DNA from: Actinoplanes palleronii
Lineage (GTDB): Bacteria > Actinomycetota > Actinomycetes > Mycobacteriales > Micromonosporaceae
NCBI RefSeq assembly: GCF_016862315.1
Contig: NZ_BOMS01000009.1
Location: forward strand, 1 to 64,000
Reading direction: 5' to 3'
DNA: 64,000 bases
The notes under the pieces are model-generated. The model saw only the letters and a program-made list of their open reading frames with translations, did not search any database and was not told the origin of the DNA. Position 1 is the first letter of the stretch. Every line of letters starts with the position of its first letter. This document shows, piece after piece, positions 25,731 through 35,200 of the stretch. The position numbers were made by a program, and so were the translations under genes.

Positions 25731-26192
25731 TCAGCCGGGGTCGCGGTCGAGGCGGAAGTAGTAGTACCGTCCCTGGTCGCGGACGCCCTTGCCGTTCATC
25801 ACCCCGAGCAGGGTGTGCTCACCGGCCCGTTTGAAGTGGTCGAGCACCGGCTGGCCGTCGTAGATCATGGTCGCCGTCGGCTCGCCGCGGAACTCGACGG
25901 TCCACAGGCTCGCCCGGCCCTTGGCCATCTCGATGTTGTCGTAGAGCGCGCCGTCCGGCCGGCGGCAGACGATCGGGGACACGTCGGTCAGCGAGGTGAA
26001 GATCTTCCCGTACCAGTCGATCCTGGCCAGGGTGCCCTCGAACCGGTGCCCGGTGACGAATTCGCTGCCCCGCCAGGCCCCGAGGATCTCCTCGGGACGG
26101 ACGGTGGGCAGGGCCGCCCAGATCTCGTCCAGCTCGTCGAACGTGAACTTGTCACCAGCCCCGAGCCGGGCCCGGGCTTGATCGGCGTCCAT
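25731..26192 (-). CDS. DUF4334 / GXWXG-motif protein
   Basis: A 153-residue soluble protein. The N-terminal GXWXG motif appears as GAWRGSEF (about residue 38), and the C-terminal block (LLGVMNGKGV, then RYYYFRLDRD) matches DUF4334. The two domains together define a widespread actinobacterial family of unknown function often found beside oxidoreductases. Here it immediately precedes the zinc alcohol dehydrogenase, with which it is probably cotranscribed. Confidence 0.8.
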   Translation of the reverse strand: MDADQARARLGAGDKFTFDELDEIWAALPTVRPEEILGAWRGSEFVTGHRFEGTLARIDWYGKIFTSLTDVSPIVCRRPDGALYDNIEMAKGRASLWTVEFRGEPTATMIYDGQPVLDHFKRAGEHTLLGVMNGKGVRDQGRYYYFRLDRDPG

Positions 26193-26250
26193 CGCTCGAC
26201 TCTAGAGCGAACGAGGTCTCGACTCCAGAGAAGGACGTAAGGTCGATGAG

Positions 26251-26601
26251 GTGACGCAACCGCTGTCGGGACTGCCGGACGAGCAGCTGGCCGAGCTGGC
26301 CCGCGGCCGCGGCCCGCAGCGCGCCCCCGCCGTCCTCGAGCTGATCACGCGGGCCGGCCGGGACGAGATCGCCGACCTGCTGGGCGAGCTGAGCCGGCTG
26401 CCGCTGCTGCGCGAGGACCGGCTGTTCCACCTGGTCTCGGTCGCCTGGGCGGCGATCATCGGGCTGCTCGCCGCCGAGACCCCGCACGCACGCGAGGTGG
26501 CCTATGCCGCCTACGCCGATCTGCCGCAGCGTGACCAGGAGTTACTGCTGATCTACCTGCGCGCCGGCCGCATCGAGGACGCCCACCCGGTGCTCGACTG
26601 A
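26251..26601 (+). CDS. Protein of unknown function with a TTA codon (116 aa)
   Basis: I do not recognise the family. The 116-residue product is all-helical and Leu-rich with no signal peptide; one moderately hydrophobic stretch (HLVSVAWAAIIGLLAAE) is probably a buried helix. The start is GTG. Leu98 is encoded by TTA (26542-26544), a codon that in many filamentous actinobacteria depends on the scarce bldA-type tRNA, so translation may be growth-phase dependent. It lies 60 bp upstream of the MazG-like gene. Confidence 0.6.
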   Translation: MTQPLSGLPDEQLAELARGRGPQRAPAVLELITRAGRDEIADLLGELSRLPLLREDRLFHLVSVAWAAIIGLLAAETPHAREVAYAAYADLPQRDQELLLIYLRAGRIEDAHPVLD

Positions 26602-26661
26602 CTGGTCGCCGCGCCTACCATCGCGCTGACCACCACCGCGACCCTGAGGCCGGGAAACGTC

Positions 26662-27018
26662 TTGTCGAGCATCGCTGAGCTGACCGAAAAGGTGCGCGCG
26701 TTCGCGCGGGAGCGGGACTGGGAGCAGTTCCACACGCCGAAGAACCTGGCGATGGCGCTGGCCGGCGAGGTCGGCGAGCTCCTGGCCGAGCTGCAGTGGC
26801 TGACGCCCGAGCAGTCCGCGACCGTGATGACCGATCCGGATCTCGGGCCGCGGGTGCGCGCGGAGATCGGCGACGTCACGATCTACCTGGTGCGGCTCGC
26901 CGACGTGCTCGGGATCGACCTGGTCGAGGCCGCGACCGACAAACTCGCCGAGGCCGGGCGCCGCTACACGGTCGAGGCCGCCCGCGGCTCCGCCGACAAG
27001 ATCAACACCAAAATTTGA
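26662..27018 (+). CDS. MazG-like nucleotide pyrophosphohydrolase
   Basis: A 118-residue all-alpha NTP pyrophosphatase of the MazG/RS21-C6 type. The metal-binding helices carry the expected acids: GEVGELLAELQW (about 35-46) and EIGDVTIYLVRLAD (about 72-85). The DWEQFHTPKNLAMAL opening fits dCTP pyrophosphatase-like members. It would hydrolyse non-canonical or excess dNTPs to dNMP + PPi, cleaning the nucleotide pool. The start appears to be TTG at 26662, since no ATG or GTG gives the conserved N-terminus. Confidence 0.85.
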   Translation: MSSIAELTEKVRAFARERDWEQFHTPKNLAMALAGEVGELLAELQWLTPEQSATVMTDPDLGPRVRAEIGDVTIYLVRLADVLGIDLVEAATDKLAEAGRRYTVEAARGSADKINTKI

Positions 27019-27028
27019 CCGTACGGAA

Positions 27029-27673
27029 TCAGCCGTCCCCCGGCCGGTCCCGCTCCGGGTCCACCCGCACCACGTCGACGCCCGCGAGGGCCACCACCTC
27101 GTCGACGGCCGGGACGCTGCCGCTGAGGCCGGCCCACGGCGGGTCGACGTCGTTGGCGACGCACCACGCACGGTCGGCCGGCCAGATGAACCCGGGATCG
27201 GGCATGGCGAACCGCGGCTGGCCGGGCCACATCTCGGCCCCGCCCCAGTCCCCGAAGTCGGTCAGCGCCCCGCAGAACAGGTAGTACGCCCGCCCCCAGA
27301 GTTGCAGCCTCGGCCCGTCGAGCACCTCGGGCGGGAACGCCGGCGCCACGGTGGCGCTGCCGTGGATGTCGCTGCCCCACCCGTCCCACAGCGCGAACCA
27401 GCACGCGTCCGGCGTCGTGGTGTGCCCTGCCAGCACGGTCAGCACCGTCCGCAACTGCTCAGTCTCGGACGGCACCTCGTCGGCGACGTCGGCCGCGTCC
27501 GGCCCGGGGTACTCCGGCTCCGGCAGGAACCGCAGCCGCGCGTACGCCGGGAAGCCGGCCGGGCCGACGGTGAGCAGTTGGAACCCCCACGGCTGGGGAT
27601 CGTCCATCAGCCAGCGGGCGGCCGACAGATCGGTGCAGGGGGTGAGCGTCACCGGCACATCCTGCCAAGACAC
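27029..27673 (-). CDS. Protein of unknown function (214 aa)
   Basis: I do not recognise a named domain. The 214-residue product is soluble, acidic and unusually rich in Trp (WFALWDGWG, GDWGGAEMWPG, DPPWAGL), with no signal peptide or membrane span. It is convergent with the MazG-like gene, 10 bp from its stop. The frame and codon bias are normal, so the gene is probably real; its role is open. Confidence 0.6.
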   Translation of the reverse strand: MSWQDVPVTLTPCTDLSAARWLMDDPQPWGFQLLTVGPAGFPAYARLRFLPEPEYPGPDAADVADEVPSETEQLRTVLTVLAGHTTTPDACWFALWDGWGSDIHGSATVAPAFPPEVLDGPRLQLWGRAYYLFCGALTDFGDWGGAEMWPGQPRFAMPDPGFIWPADRAWCVANDVDPPWAGLSGSVPAVDEVVALAGVDVVRVDPERDRPGDG

Positions 27674-27713
27674 AGCGGCGCCACCTGGCCGGGTGACGCC
27701 GCTGTGCGCTGGG

Positions 27714-29606
27714 CTACTTGACGACGAACTTCTGGAACTGGGTCTTCACGTCCTTGGCGTTGACCTTGACGTCCATGTGGCTGGGCGGGCCGAGGTCGCT
27801 GCCGAGCGTCGAGGTGTACGACACCGTCGACGGGCAGCTCGAGCCGCCGAACTGCATGGTCTTGTTGAACACCACCCGGCCGGTGCGGATCTCGTACGCC
27901 TTCACCGCGACCTTGACCTTGTGGAACGTCACCTTGTAGCTCGGGCCGGTGCCGAAGTTGCTCCGGTAGCTGCACGACTGGACCGAGGCGCCCCGGGTGT
28001 CGTCGCCGATGCAGACCACCAGGGTCGCATTGGTGACGTCACTGGCCGACCAGGTCTTGGGCAGCCGACCCGACTCGGTGTCGTTGCCGAAGAACAACGC
28101 CTTGTTGACACCCTTGCCGTACGCCTTGGCCGCGCTGTACTTCGCCGGGCTGCCGCAGTACGCCGGCTGGGAATTCGTCCCGGTGCCCTCCAGCTTCTCC
28201 CGGACGGTGGCCAGCTCGATGGCCAGGTCGGCCTTGGCGATCCCGGCGACGGCCTTGGCCTTGCCCGCGTCGGCCGGGTACGCCTGGATCAGCGACTGGT
28301 ACGACGCCTTCGCCGAGGTCCACTGCTCAGCCGCCATGTACTTGTCGCCGCAGCCGAGCAGCGCGGCCGGCTCGTGCTTGGCCACCGCCTCGACGGACCG
28401 GTCGAGGGTGTTGCCGGTCTTCGGCCGCTTGGTGATCCAGTCGGTGATCGTCACGGTGGTGCAGGGATCCTGGACCGGCAGCCCGGCGAGGAACCCGTCG
28501 ACGACCGCGTCGGCCATCTTCTCGTGCCCGGGCCGGGTGGCGAGCACCGTGCCGATCTGGTTGAAGCCGGTGTTCAGGTCGGTGACGTCACCGGACAGGC
28601 CGTCGGTGAGCTTCGTGCCGGCGGCGGTCAGCTCCCGGCACGCGGAGACGGTGTCGTCACCCTCGGCCGCCAGCGGCGCGTCGGCGATGCGCAGGCCGAG
28701 CCACACCTTGTCGAGGCTGTCCATGGCGTGCTTGCAGTCGCCGCTGGCCTTGGCGTCCGCCACGGTCTGGCCGATGTCACCGGCCTGCACCCGCAGCAGG
28801 CCGAGGACCAGCAGCGCGGCGACCGCGGCGGCGATGCCCACCCCCCGCTGGCGGAGCTTGGCGGCCGGCTCGACCGGGCCCTTGGCCAGGAAGAAGCCGT
28901 GCACGATCAGCGCGAGCCACCAGAGGACCGCGACGATCTCGATCAGCACGGTGTGCACCGACGGCACGACGAAGAACAGCAGGACGAACGAGACGATCAG
29001 GGTCAGGAACCCCCACCCACCGCGCCGGGCCATGAAGTAGCCGACGCTCAGGAACGAGGCGTTGCCGGCCGCGATCGCGAGCCGGTCGGACTTCTTGGGC
29101 TCGCGCGGCGGCGCGGGCACCACCGGCGGTGGTGGCGTCAACGGCGGCTGCCAGCCCTGCTGAGGCGGCTGTGGCGGCCAGCCACCCTGCTGGGGAACCG
29201 CCTGCTGCGGCCACCCGGGCGGCGCCGGCTGCTGCTGCCACCCGGGCGGTGGCACCTGTTGCTGCCAGCCCTCCGGCGGTGGCGGCTGCTGCTGCCAGCC
29301 CGCCGGAGGAGGTGGCTGTTGCTGCCAGCTCGCCGGTGCGGGCGGCTGCTGCCAGGGGTCCTGCGGCTGGGGCCAGCCCGCCGGCGGGACCGGCGGTTGC
29401 TGCGGCTGGCCTTCCGGCGGAGGCACCGGCTGAGGCCGGCCCTCCGGCGGGGGCGCCGACCCTTGCTGCGGGACCGGCGGCCCCTGCTGCGGGACCGGCG
29501 GCGTCGGTGACGGCGGCTGAGGTTGTGGTTGCTGCGGCATCTGCGGAGGCTGCCCGTCATCCTGCGACGGCTGCTCCGGTTGCCCACCCGACGGCGGCTG
29601 AGTCAT
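27714..29606 (-). CDS. Large membrane protein with Pro/Gln-rich N-terminal tail
   Basis: A 630-residue protein. Residues 1-185 are a low-complexity Pro/Gln/Gly/Trp-rich tail with repeated GWQQQ and PPP units. Residues about 195-330 hold four hydrophobic helices, with a charged break near AKLRQRG. Residues about 330-630 are a soluble domain containing a TPR-like helical segment (AAEQWTSAKASYQSLIQAYP), two Cys-Ser motifs and a C-terminal beta-rich block. The ATG at 29606 was chosen because the upstream frame is arginine-rich and non-coding. It is divergent from 29808-32123, another Pro-tailed membrane protein. Its function is unknown; the tail may bind SH3-like or cytoskeletal partners (inference). 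Confidence 0.65.
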   Translation of the reverse strand: MTQPPSGGQPEQPSQDDGQPPQMPQQPQPQPPSPTPPVPQQGPPVPQQGSAPPPEGRPQPVPPPEGQPQQPPVPPAGWPQPQDPWQQPPAPASWQQQPPPPAGWQQQPPPPEGWQQQVPPPGWQQQPAPPGWPQQAVPQQGGWPPQPPQQGWQPPLTPPPPVVPAPPREPKKSDRLAIAAGNASFLSVGYFMARRGGWGFLTLIVSFVLLFFVVPSVHTVLIEIVAVLWWLALIVHGFFLAKGPVEPAAKLRQRGVGIAAAVAALLVLGLLRVQAGDIGQTVADAKASGDCKHAMDSLDKVWLGLRIADAPLAAEGDDTVSACRELTAAGTKLTDGLSGDVTDLNTGFNQIGTVLATRPGHEKMADAVVDGFLAGLPVQDPCTTVTITDWITKRPKTGNTLDRSVEAVAKHEPAALLGCGDKYMAAEQWTSAKASYQSLIQAYPADAGKAKAVAGIAKADLAIELATVREKLEGTGTNSQPAYCGSPAKYSAAKAYGKGVNKALFFGNDTESGRLPKTWSASDVTNATLVVCIGDDTRGASVQSCSYRSNFGTGPSYKVTFHKVKVAVKAYEIRTGRVVFNKTMQFGGSSCPSTVSYTSTLGSDLGPPSHMDVKVNAKDVKTQFQKFVVK

Positions 29607-29807
29607 GCGATCCCCCGACTCGAAAACGTGCGGCCGATGCTCTAGGAGTCGAGCAAGCCATCGACCATGACCGCAGCGTACCGTCCGGGTGCGACAGAAT
29701 TTCGGCTCGCACCCGCCGGCCGCCGAACGTGCCAAATCGTCGTTCCGATCCGCCGGTTATCGACTCTCTTCACTAGGATCGTCCGGGCACGGACCGGGAG
29801 GTTGTGG

Positions 29808-32123
29808 ATGGATCCGGAGGGCGACGACGCGGAACGGGCACCCAACCCCGGCCCGTGGGACACACCCCCGCGCAAAACCGACCCCGCTCCCGCGCGCAAA
29901 CCCGGTCACAGCCCACCGCGCAGGACCGACCCCACTCCCCCGCGCCCGGCCGATTCACCGCCGCCGGGCCGCACCCGGCCGGTGCCGGCGCGCTCGGCAG
30001 AGCCCCAGCCGCCCGCCGGGGATCCTGCGAAGGTCACCGACGCCGAGCCACCACAACCGACGGTCGTCTCGAGGGAATCGCCATCCCCCGCCACCCCGCG
30101 CATGTCCAACCCGTGGGCGACACCGGTTCGCCCGCAGACCCGGAAACCGGTCGCCCCGCCGCGCACCCCGGAACCGGTCGCCCCGCCGCCCCGCGCTCCC
30201 GACCCGGTGACCCCACCCGCCGCACCGGTGCCGCAGCAGCACCAGCCGCTCTTCACCCCCGCCCGGCGCCCGCCGCCCGCTCCCCCGCAACCCGCACGAG
30301 CGACACCCGGCGGGGCACCGCCCGCGCCGTCGGCGATCGGGCACGGACCGGCGGCGGCTCCTGTCGTACCCGAGGAGAAACGCGCGGCCGAAAGGTCGCC
30401 CCGCGGAGCTGGCCTGCTGATCGGCGTCGCGTTGGCTTTGGCGCTCGCCGCCACTCTCGGCCTTTTCTATTTGCAGACCCGGCCGGCCACGACGCCGGAT
30501 TCCGCGGCGGCCGCCGCGCAGGCCGCGACGGCGCTGCGCGACCGGGACACCGCGTCGCTCGAGGTGAGTTTCTTCGACCAGGCCGGCGTTGATGTCACCG
30601 GCGACCTGACGGTCACGAAAGACGGATTCGCGATAGGCACGCTGACCGACGCGGGCGGCGGGAAAGCGGATTATCACGCCTCCGGCGACACCATTGCGGT
30701 ACGCGGTGACAGCGCCTGGTGGTCCCGTCGCGACCCGGCCCGCACCGGCATCGTCACCGACCTTTGGGTACGACCGGACGAACCCCCGTTCCCGGTCGAC
30801 GACAGCAAGCTGGCACCGGCCGCCCTGGCCGGAATGCTCGACTGGATGGGCGACGGCGGCACCCCGGTCACCGACGCGGAAACCGTCGCCGGCACCTCGG
30901 TGGTCGGATTGCGCCGCAACGGCTGGACCGCAATGGTCAGCAGCGCGGAACCGCATCGACTGGTGTGGTTCGGCGGCCCGATGCAGGACGGCACCCCGCT
31001 CGGCACGCCGCTGGGCCTGGAATCCCGGCCGCTGGTGACCCCGTCCTATGTGAGCGTGCTGGTGAATCCGACACCGGAGAATGCCCGCCAGCCCCGCACC
31101 CCGCAGGAGTCGGTACCGATCGGCAAGGTGCCGGCGAAACGGCCCGCCTTCGACACGACCGTCCGGGCCACCACCTGCCGCACGGTGACCTGCACCTGGT
31201 CAGTGACGGTGCGCAACACCGGCACGGCGGCCGGCGACGCCTCGGTGATCGCCTCGGTGGCGCCCGGGATGACGCAGACCCAGGTCAAGAACCTCGGTTC
31301 CATCGCACCCGGGAAATCGGCGACCACACCGGCGATGAGTTTCCCGAATCCGGCGCCGACCAACAAGAACGTCACCGCCGACTATCAGGCGCAGGTGTTC
31401 AACCGGGAACTGCACGGCTCGACCCTCGGACTGATGCGCCGGCTGCAGGAGAACGGCATCGTCCCGGGCCGCTCGAAAGTCCTCGGCGCCCTGGGCCCGG
31501 CACCGACCGAGACGGTGCTCTTCGCGCTGGACGCCATGCGCCGCGCACGCGGATTCGACGCCGCCAAAGCGATAGCGGCGATGGAGGACGTCGTCACCGC
31601 GGGCGCGCTGCCGGAGGTCGGCGAGCTGGTCCGCTCCACCCGGCTGACGAACCCGGAAATCCTGTACACGAAACTGCCGGACCTGATTTTCGAGTACGAC
31701 ACCGGAACACCCGCAACGCCGGTGAACGAGCAGATCGGGCACCGCCGGGAATTGCAGATCGCCGCCGGGATGCTGCGCGAGGACCCGGCCGCGAAGCTGA
31801 CGATCGGATCGGATTCCGGCCTCGTCGTGCGCAGCGGCCCGCGCACCTCCACCGTGCAGCTCAGATCGGTCAGCGGCGACGCGGTGTCCGCCAATCTGGA
31901 AAGCGCGCTGAAGGACCTCGAGAAGGCCACCGGTACCCGGACCGTGCTGCTCTATGTGGATCCCTCGGCCGGGTACACCTACGTGGCCGCCCGCGACCAT
32001 TTCGACAGCTACGTCAAACCGGTCTGGTGCTCCGGCAACGGCAACCGCGCCGACGAGGTCGTGGTGACGAACCAGACCGGCACCCAGCGCTGGGCCAAGA
32101 AGGACTTCCCCGGCTGCGCCTGA
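29808..32123 (+). CDS. Single-pass membrane protein with Pro-rich cytoplasmic tail and large exterior domain
   Basis: A 771-residue protein. Residues 1-200 are Pro/Arg/Thr-rich and disordered; residues about 205-228 form one transmembrane helix (GLLIGVALALALAATLGLF). The remaining about 540 residues should be exterior, with beta-rich segments, a CARDB-like stretch around TCTWSVTVRNTGTAAGDAS, and a C-terminal alpha/beta region ending in two Cys. GGGAGG precedes the ATG at 29808. It shares the 201-bp divergent region with the other Pro-tailed membrane protein. I cannot assign a function; the two proteins may be partners. Confidence 0.65.
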   Translation: MDPEGDDAERAPNPGPWDTPPRKTDPAPARKPGHSPPRRTDPTPPRPADSPPPGRTRPVPARSAEPQPPAGDPAKVTDAEPPQPTVVSRESPSPATPRMSNPWATPVRPQTRKPVAPPRTPEPVAPPPRAPDPVTPPAAPVPQQHQPLFTPARRPPPAPPQPARATPGGAPPAPSAIGHGPAAAPVVPEEKRAAERSPRGAGLLIGVALALALAATLGLFYLQTRPATTPDSAAAAAQAATALRDRDTASLEVSFFDQAGVDVTGDLTVTKDGFAIGTLTDAGGGKADYHASGDTIAVRGDSAWWSRRDPARTGIVTDLWVRPDEPPFPVDDSKLAPAALAGMLDWMGDGGTPVTDAETVAGTSVVGLRRNGWTAMVSSAEPHRLVWFGGPMQDGTPLGTPLGLESRPLVTPSYVSVLVNPTPENARQPRTPQESVPIGKVPAKRPAFDTTVRATTCRTVTCTWSVTVRNTGTAAGDASVIASVAPGMTQTQVKNLGSIAPGKSATTPAMSFPNPAPTNKNVTADYQAQVFNRELHGSTLGLMRRLQENGIVPGRSKVLGALGPAPTETVLFALDAMRRARGFDAAKAIAAMEDVVTAGALPEVGELVRSTRLTNPEILYTKLPDLIFEYDTGTPATPVNEQIGHRRELQIAAGMLREDPAAKLTIGSDSGLVVRSGPRTSTVQLRSVSGDAVSANLESALKDLEKATGTRTVLLYVDPSAGYTYVAARDHFDSYVKPVWCSGNGNRADEVVVTNQTGTQRWAKKDFPGCA

Positions 32124-32211
32124 GACCCGGCACGGACCGCATCGACACGACCACCTAGCGTGTAGGGGGTCCGTGCTCGATCCCCGGTCCGGCTGAAGGA
32201 GAACTGCCTCG

Positions 32212-35200
32212 GTGCTGCACGAGGAACCCGGCACCATCCGTACCCGGGCCGCGAGCCTGACCGAATATCTCCTCGCGGTGCGGGCGCAGATGGAGAAGCC
32301 GACCCGGACCGTGCCGGCCGAGGCCCGGGTGTGGCAGCACCAGCTGCCCGCGCATCCGCAGTGCCGGCTCGGGCCGCAGGGCGACGAGGCCGCCTGGCTG
32401 CAGGTCGGACGGCCGCCGAAGGTGCGGGCGCTGGAACCGCCCCGGCGCCTCGCCGAGGCGCTGCGGGAGCCGGTCGTCGCGGATCAGGAGCCGGTCTTCC
32501 GGGCGCCGCCCGGCGTGGACCCGGACCGGGCCGCCGCACTGGAGACCGAGGTCGCGGAGTGGCGTGAGCGGGTCTGGCGGCCGTGGGCGGCCGAGACCCG
32601 GCCGGTGGACGCGACCCGGGAGCTGCACGCCCGGCTGAGCGAGATGCGCAGCCGGCTGGACATGAACACCGCGGCCGAGGAACTCGTCTGGGGGCACGGG
32701 GTCGTCCACCTGACCGTCGCCGATCAGCGGGTCGCCTATCCGCTGCTGGTCACGCCGGTGACAATCGACTACGACGCGGACCTCTCGGTGGTCAGCGTGT
32801 CGCCGCAGGGGCCGCCCCGGCTGCAGACCGACGCGCTGATCGGCATCGACGACCGGCACCTGCGCCAGCTGCTCGCGCTCGGCGACGGCGGCCTGGTCAG
32901 CGTCGACCTCTGGGACGACCTGGAGCGCCGGGAGCTGTTCGAGCGGGCGCTGCGCCGGCTGGGCCACGACCCGGTGCTGCGCGACGCCACCGGGCCGGCC
33001 GTCGACGGGCCGCACGTGCACGACACCGGGGTGCTGTTCGTCCGCCCCCGGCAGCGGATGCTGCGGCGCTTCCTGGAGCAGCTGCGGGACCGGCTCGCGG
33101 CCGGTGACCTGAACAGCGTCGGCGCGCTGGCCTCGATCGTCGCGCACGAACCGAGCCGGTTGGCGATGCCCGGCGACGAGCCGGAACGCTGGAAACCGGT
33201 CGGTGGGCGGCTGCTGATGCCGCTGCCGACGAACGAGGCGCAGGAGTCGATCGCGCGCCGGCTGGCCGGCAACCGGAACGTCGCGGTGCAGGGTCCGCCC
33301 GGCACCGGCAAGACGCACACCATCCGGAACCTGATCTCGCACCTGATGGCGCACGGCAAGCGGGTCCTGGTGGTGGCGCAGAAGGAGGATCCGCTGCGGG
33401 TGCTGCGCGACGGGCTGCCGGCCGAGATCCGGGCGCTGTGCCTCGCCGTGCTGGGCCGCTCCGCCGACCAGCTGACCCAGTTGCAGCACGCGGCCCGGGA
33501 GCTGTCCGACCGGGCGGCGACGCTGGACCAGCACCGGGAGCAGCAGCGGATCGACGCGCTGACCGGTCAGGTGGAGGAGACCGAGCGGGAGCTGGGCCGG
33601 GCGCTCGCGGCGTTGCGGTCGATCGCCGAGAACGACGCGCGCACCTACCGCATCGACGGCGCCCCGCTGAGCCCCGCGGACGTGGGTGAGTGGCTGGTGG
33701 CGCGGGAGGCCGCGTTCGGCGACATCCCGGACGCCGTACCGGAGGATCAGCCGCCGCCGCTGAGCGCCGACGAGTTCGCGCAGTTGCTGCGGCTGGCGGC
33801 GACGCTGGATCCGGCTGACCGCGTACAAGCGAAAAGACATCTGCCGCCGGCCGCGGAACTGCCGCAAGCAGCGGCGATGCTCGCGAATCGGCGCCGGCAG
33901 GCGGCACTTGCCGCGGACCTCGCGGCGCTGGCGGACGCCGGGGTGCACCTCGCCGCGGTCCGTCGGTCCGGTCCGGACGGGTTGTCGCAGCTCACCCGGC
34001 GGTTGCACGACACCGTGGGGCTGTTGCGGCGGCGCGAGGGCGCGTGGGTGGACCGGCTCGGGCGGCAGCTGGCCGACCCGCAGTGGGCACAGCAGTGGCA
34101 GCAGCACGTCGCCGGGTGCCAGGCCGCGCTGGTGCAGCTGGCCGAGGCCGCCGGCGCGATCGGCGGGCACACCGTGACCGTTCCGGACAGCCACCTCGGG
34201 CAGCCCCGGCAGTTGCAGGCCGAGTTGGCCGAGCTGCGGCAGCGGTTCGCCGCCGGCAAGGGGGTGAGCCGGGTCTTCCAGAGCGGGCTGGCCCGGCTCG
34301 CCGCGGAGTGCCTGGTGGACGGCGAGCCGTTGCGCACCGCCGACGACGTCGTTCTGGTGATCGCCTACGTGACCCGGGTCCAGGTCCGGAGCCAGCTGGC
34401 CGGGCGGTGGACCGACTGGGCGCAGTGGCTGCACATCCCGGCCGATCAGTTCACCGGGTTCCCGGAGCTGTGGGCGAGCGGGCTGATCGAGCAGGCCCGG
34501 ATCGCGGTGCGGTGGGACCACGACGAGTGGCCCGCGCTCTACGACGAGTTGCGGCTGGTGCTGCCTCAGCTGGAGCCCCGGGCCGAGAGCGCGGTGCTGG
34601 CGCAGGCGGCCGAGCTGCTGGGCCGGGTCGCGGTGCTGTTCGAGCACGATCACCTGACCGAGACGGATCAGCGGATCGTGGCCTACCTGCAGGACGGCAT
34701 GTCGCAGCCCGACGCCAGCGACCTGTGGCGGCTGCTCGACATGCAGTGGCAGGACGCCGACCTGGCCGGTTGGGACGGCACGTGCGCGGAGATCCGCCGG
34801 CTGGCCGCGCTGCGCCCGGACGCGCTGGCGTACACGGAATTCTCCGCGCGGCTCGGCGCCGCGGCGCCGACCTGGACCGCGGAGATCGGCGCGGGAACCG
34901 CGGCCGCCCTGCACGGCAGCGGAGCCGACTGCCTGCAACGATGGCGGTGGCGGCAGGCGCAGACCTGGTTCGACGAGGTGATCGGCGACCTGGACGTCGA
35001 GACGCTGGGCCGGCGGGTGGAGCGGGCCCGGCAGGCGATCCGGCAGCTCACCCACGAGCTGGTCGTCGCGTCCACGTGGCTGGCCGTCTCCCGCGCGCTC
35101 GACGACCGGAAACGCGCGGCGCTCGCCGACTGGGCCACCTCGCTCCGCAAGATCGGCAAGGGTACCGGGAAGAAGGCCTCGCACTGGCAGGCCGAGGCGC

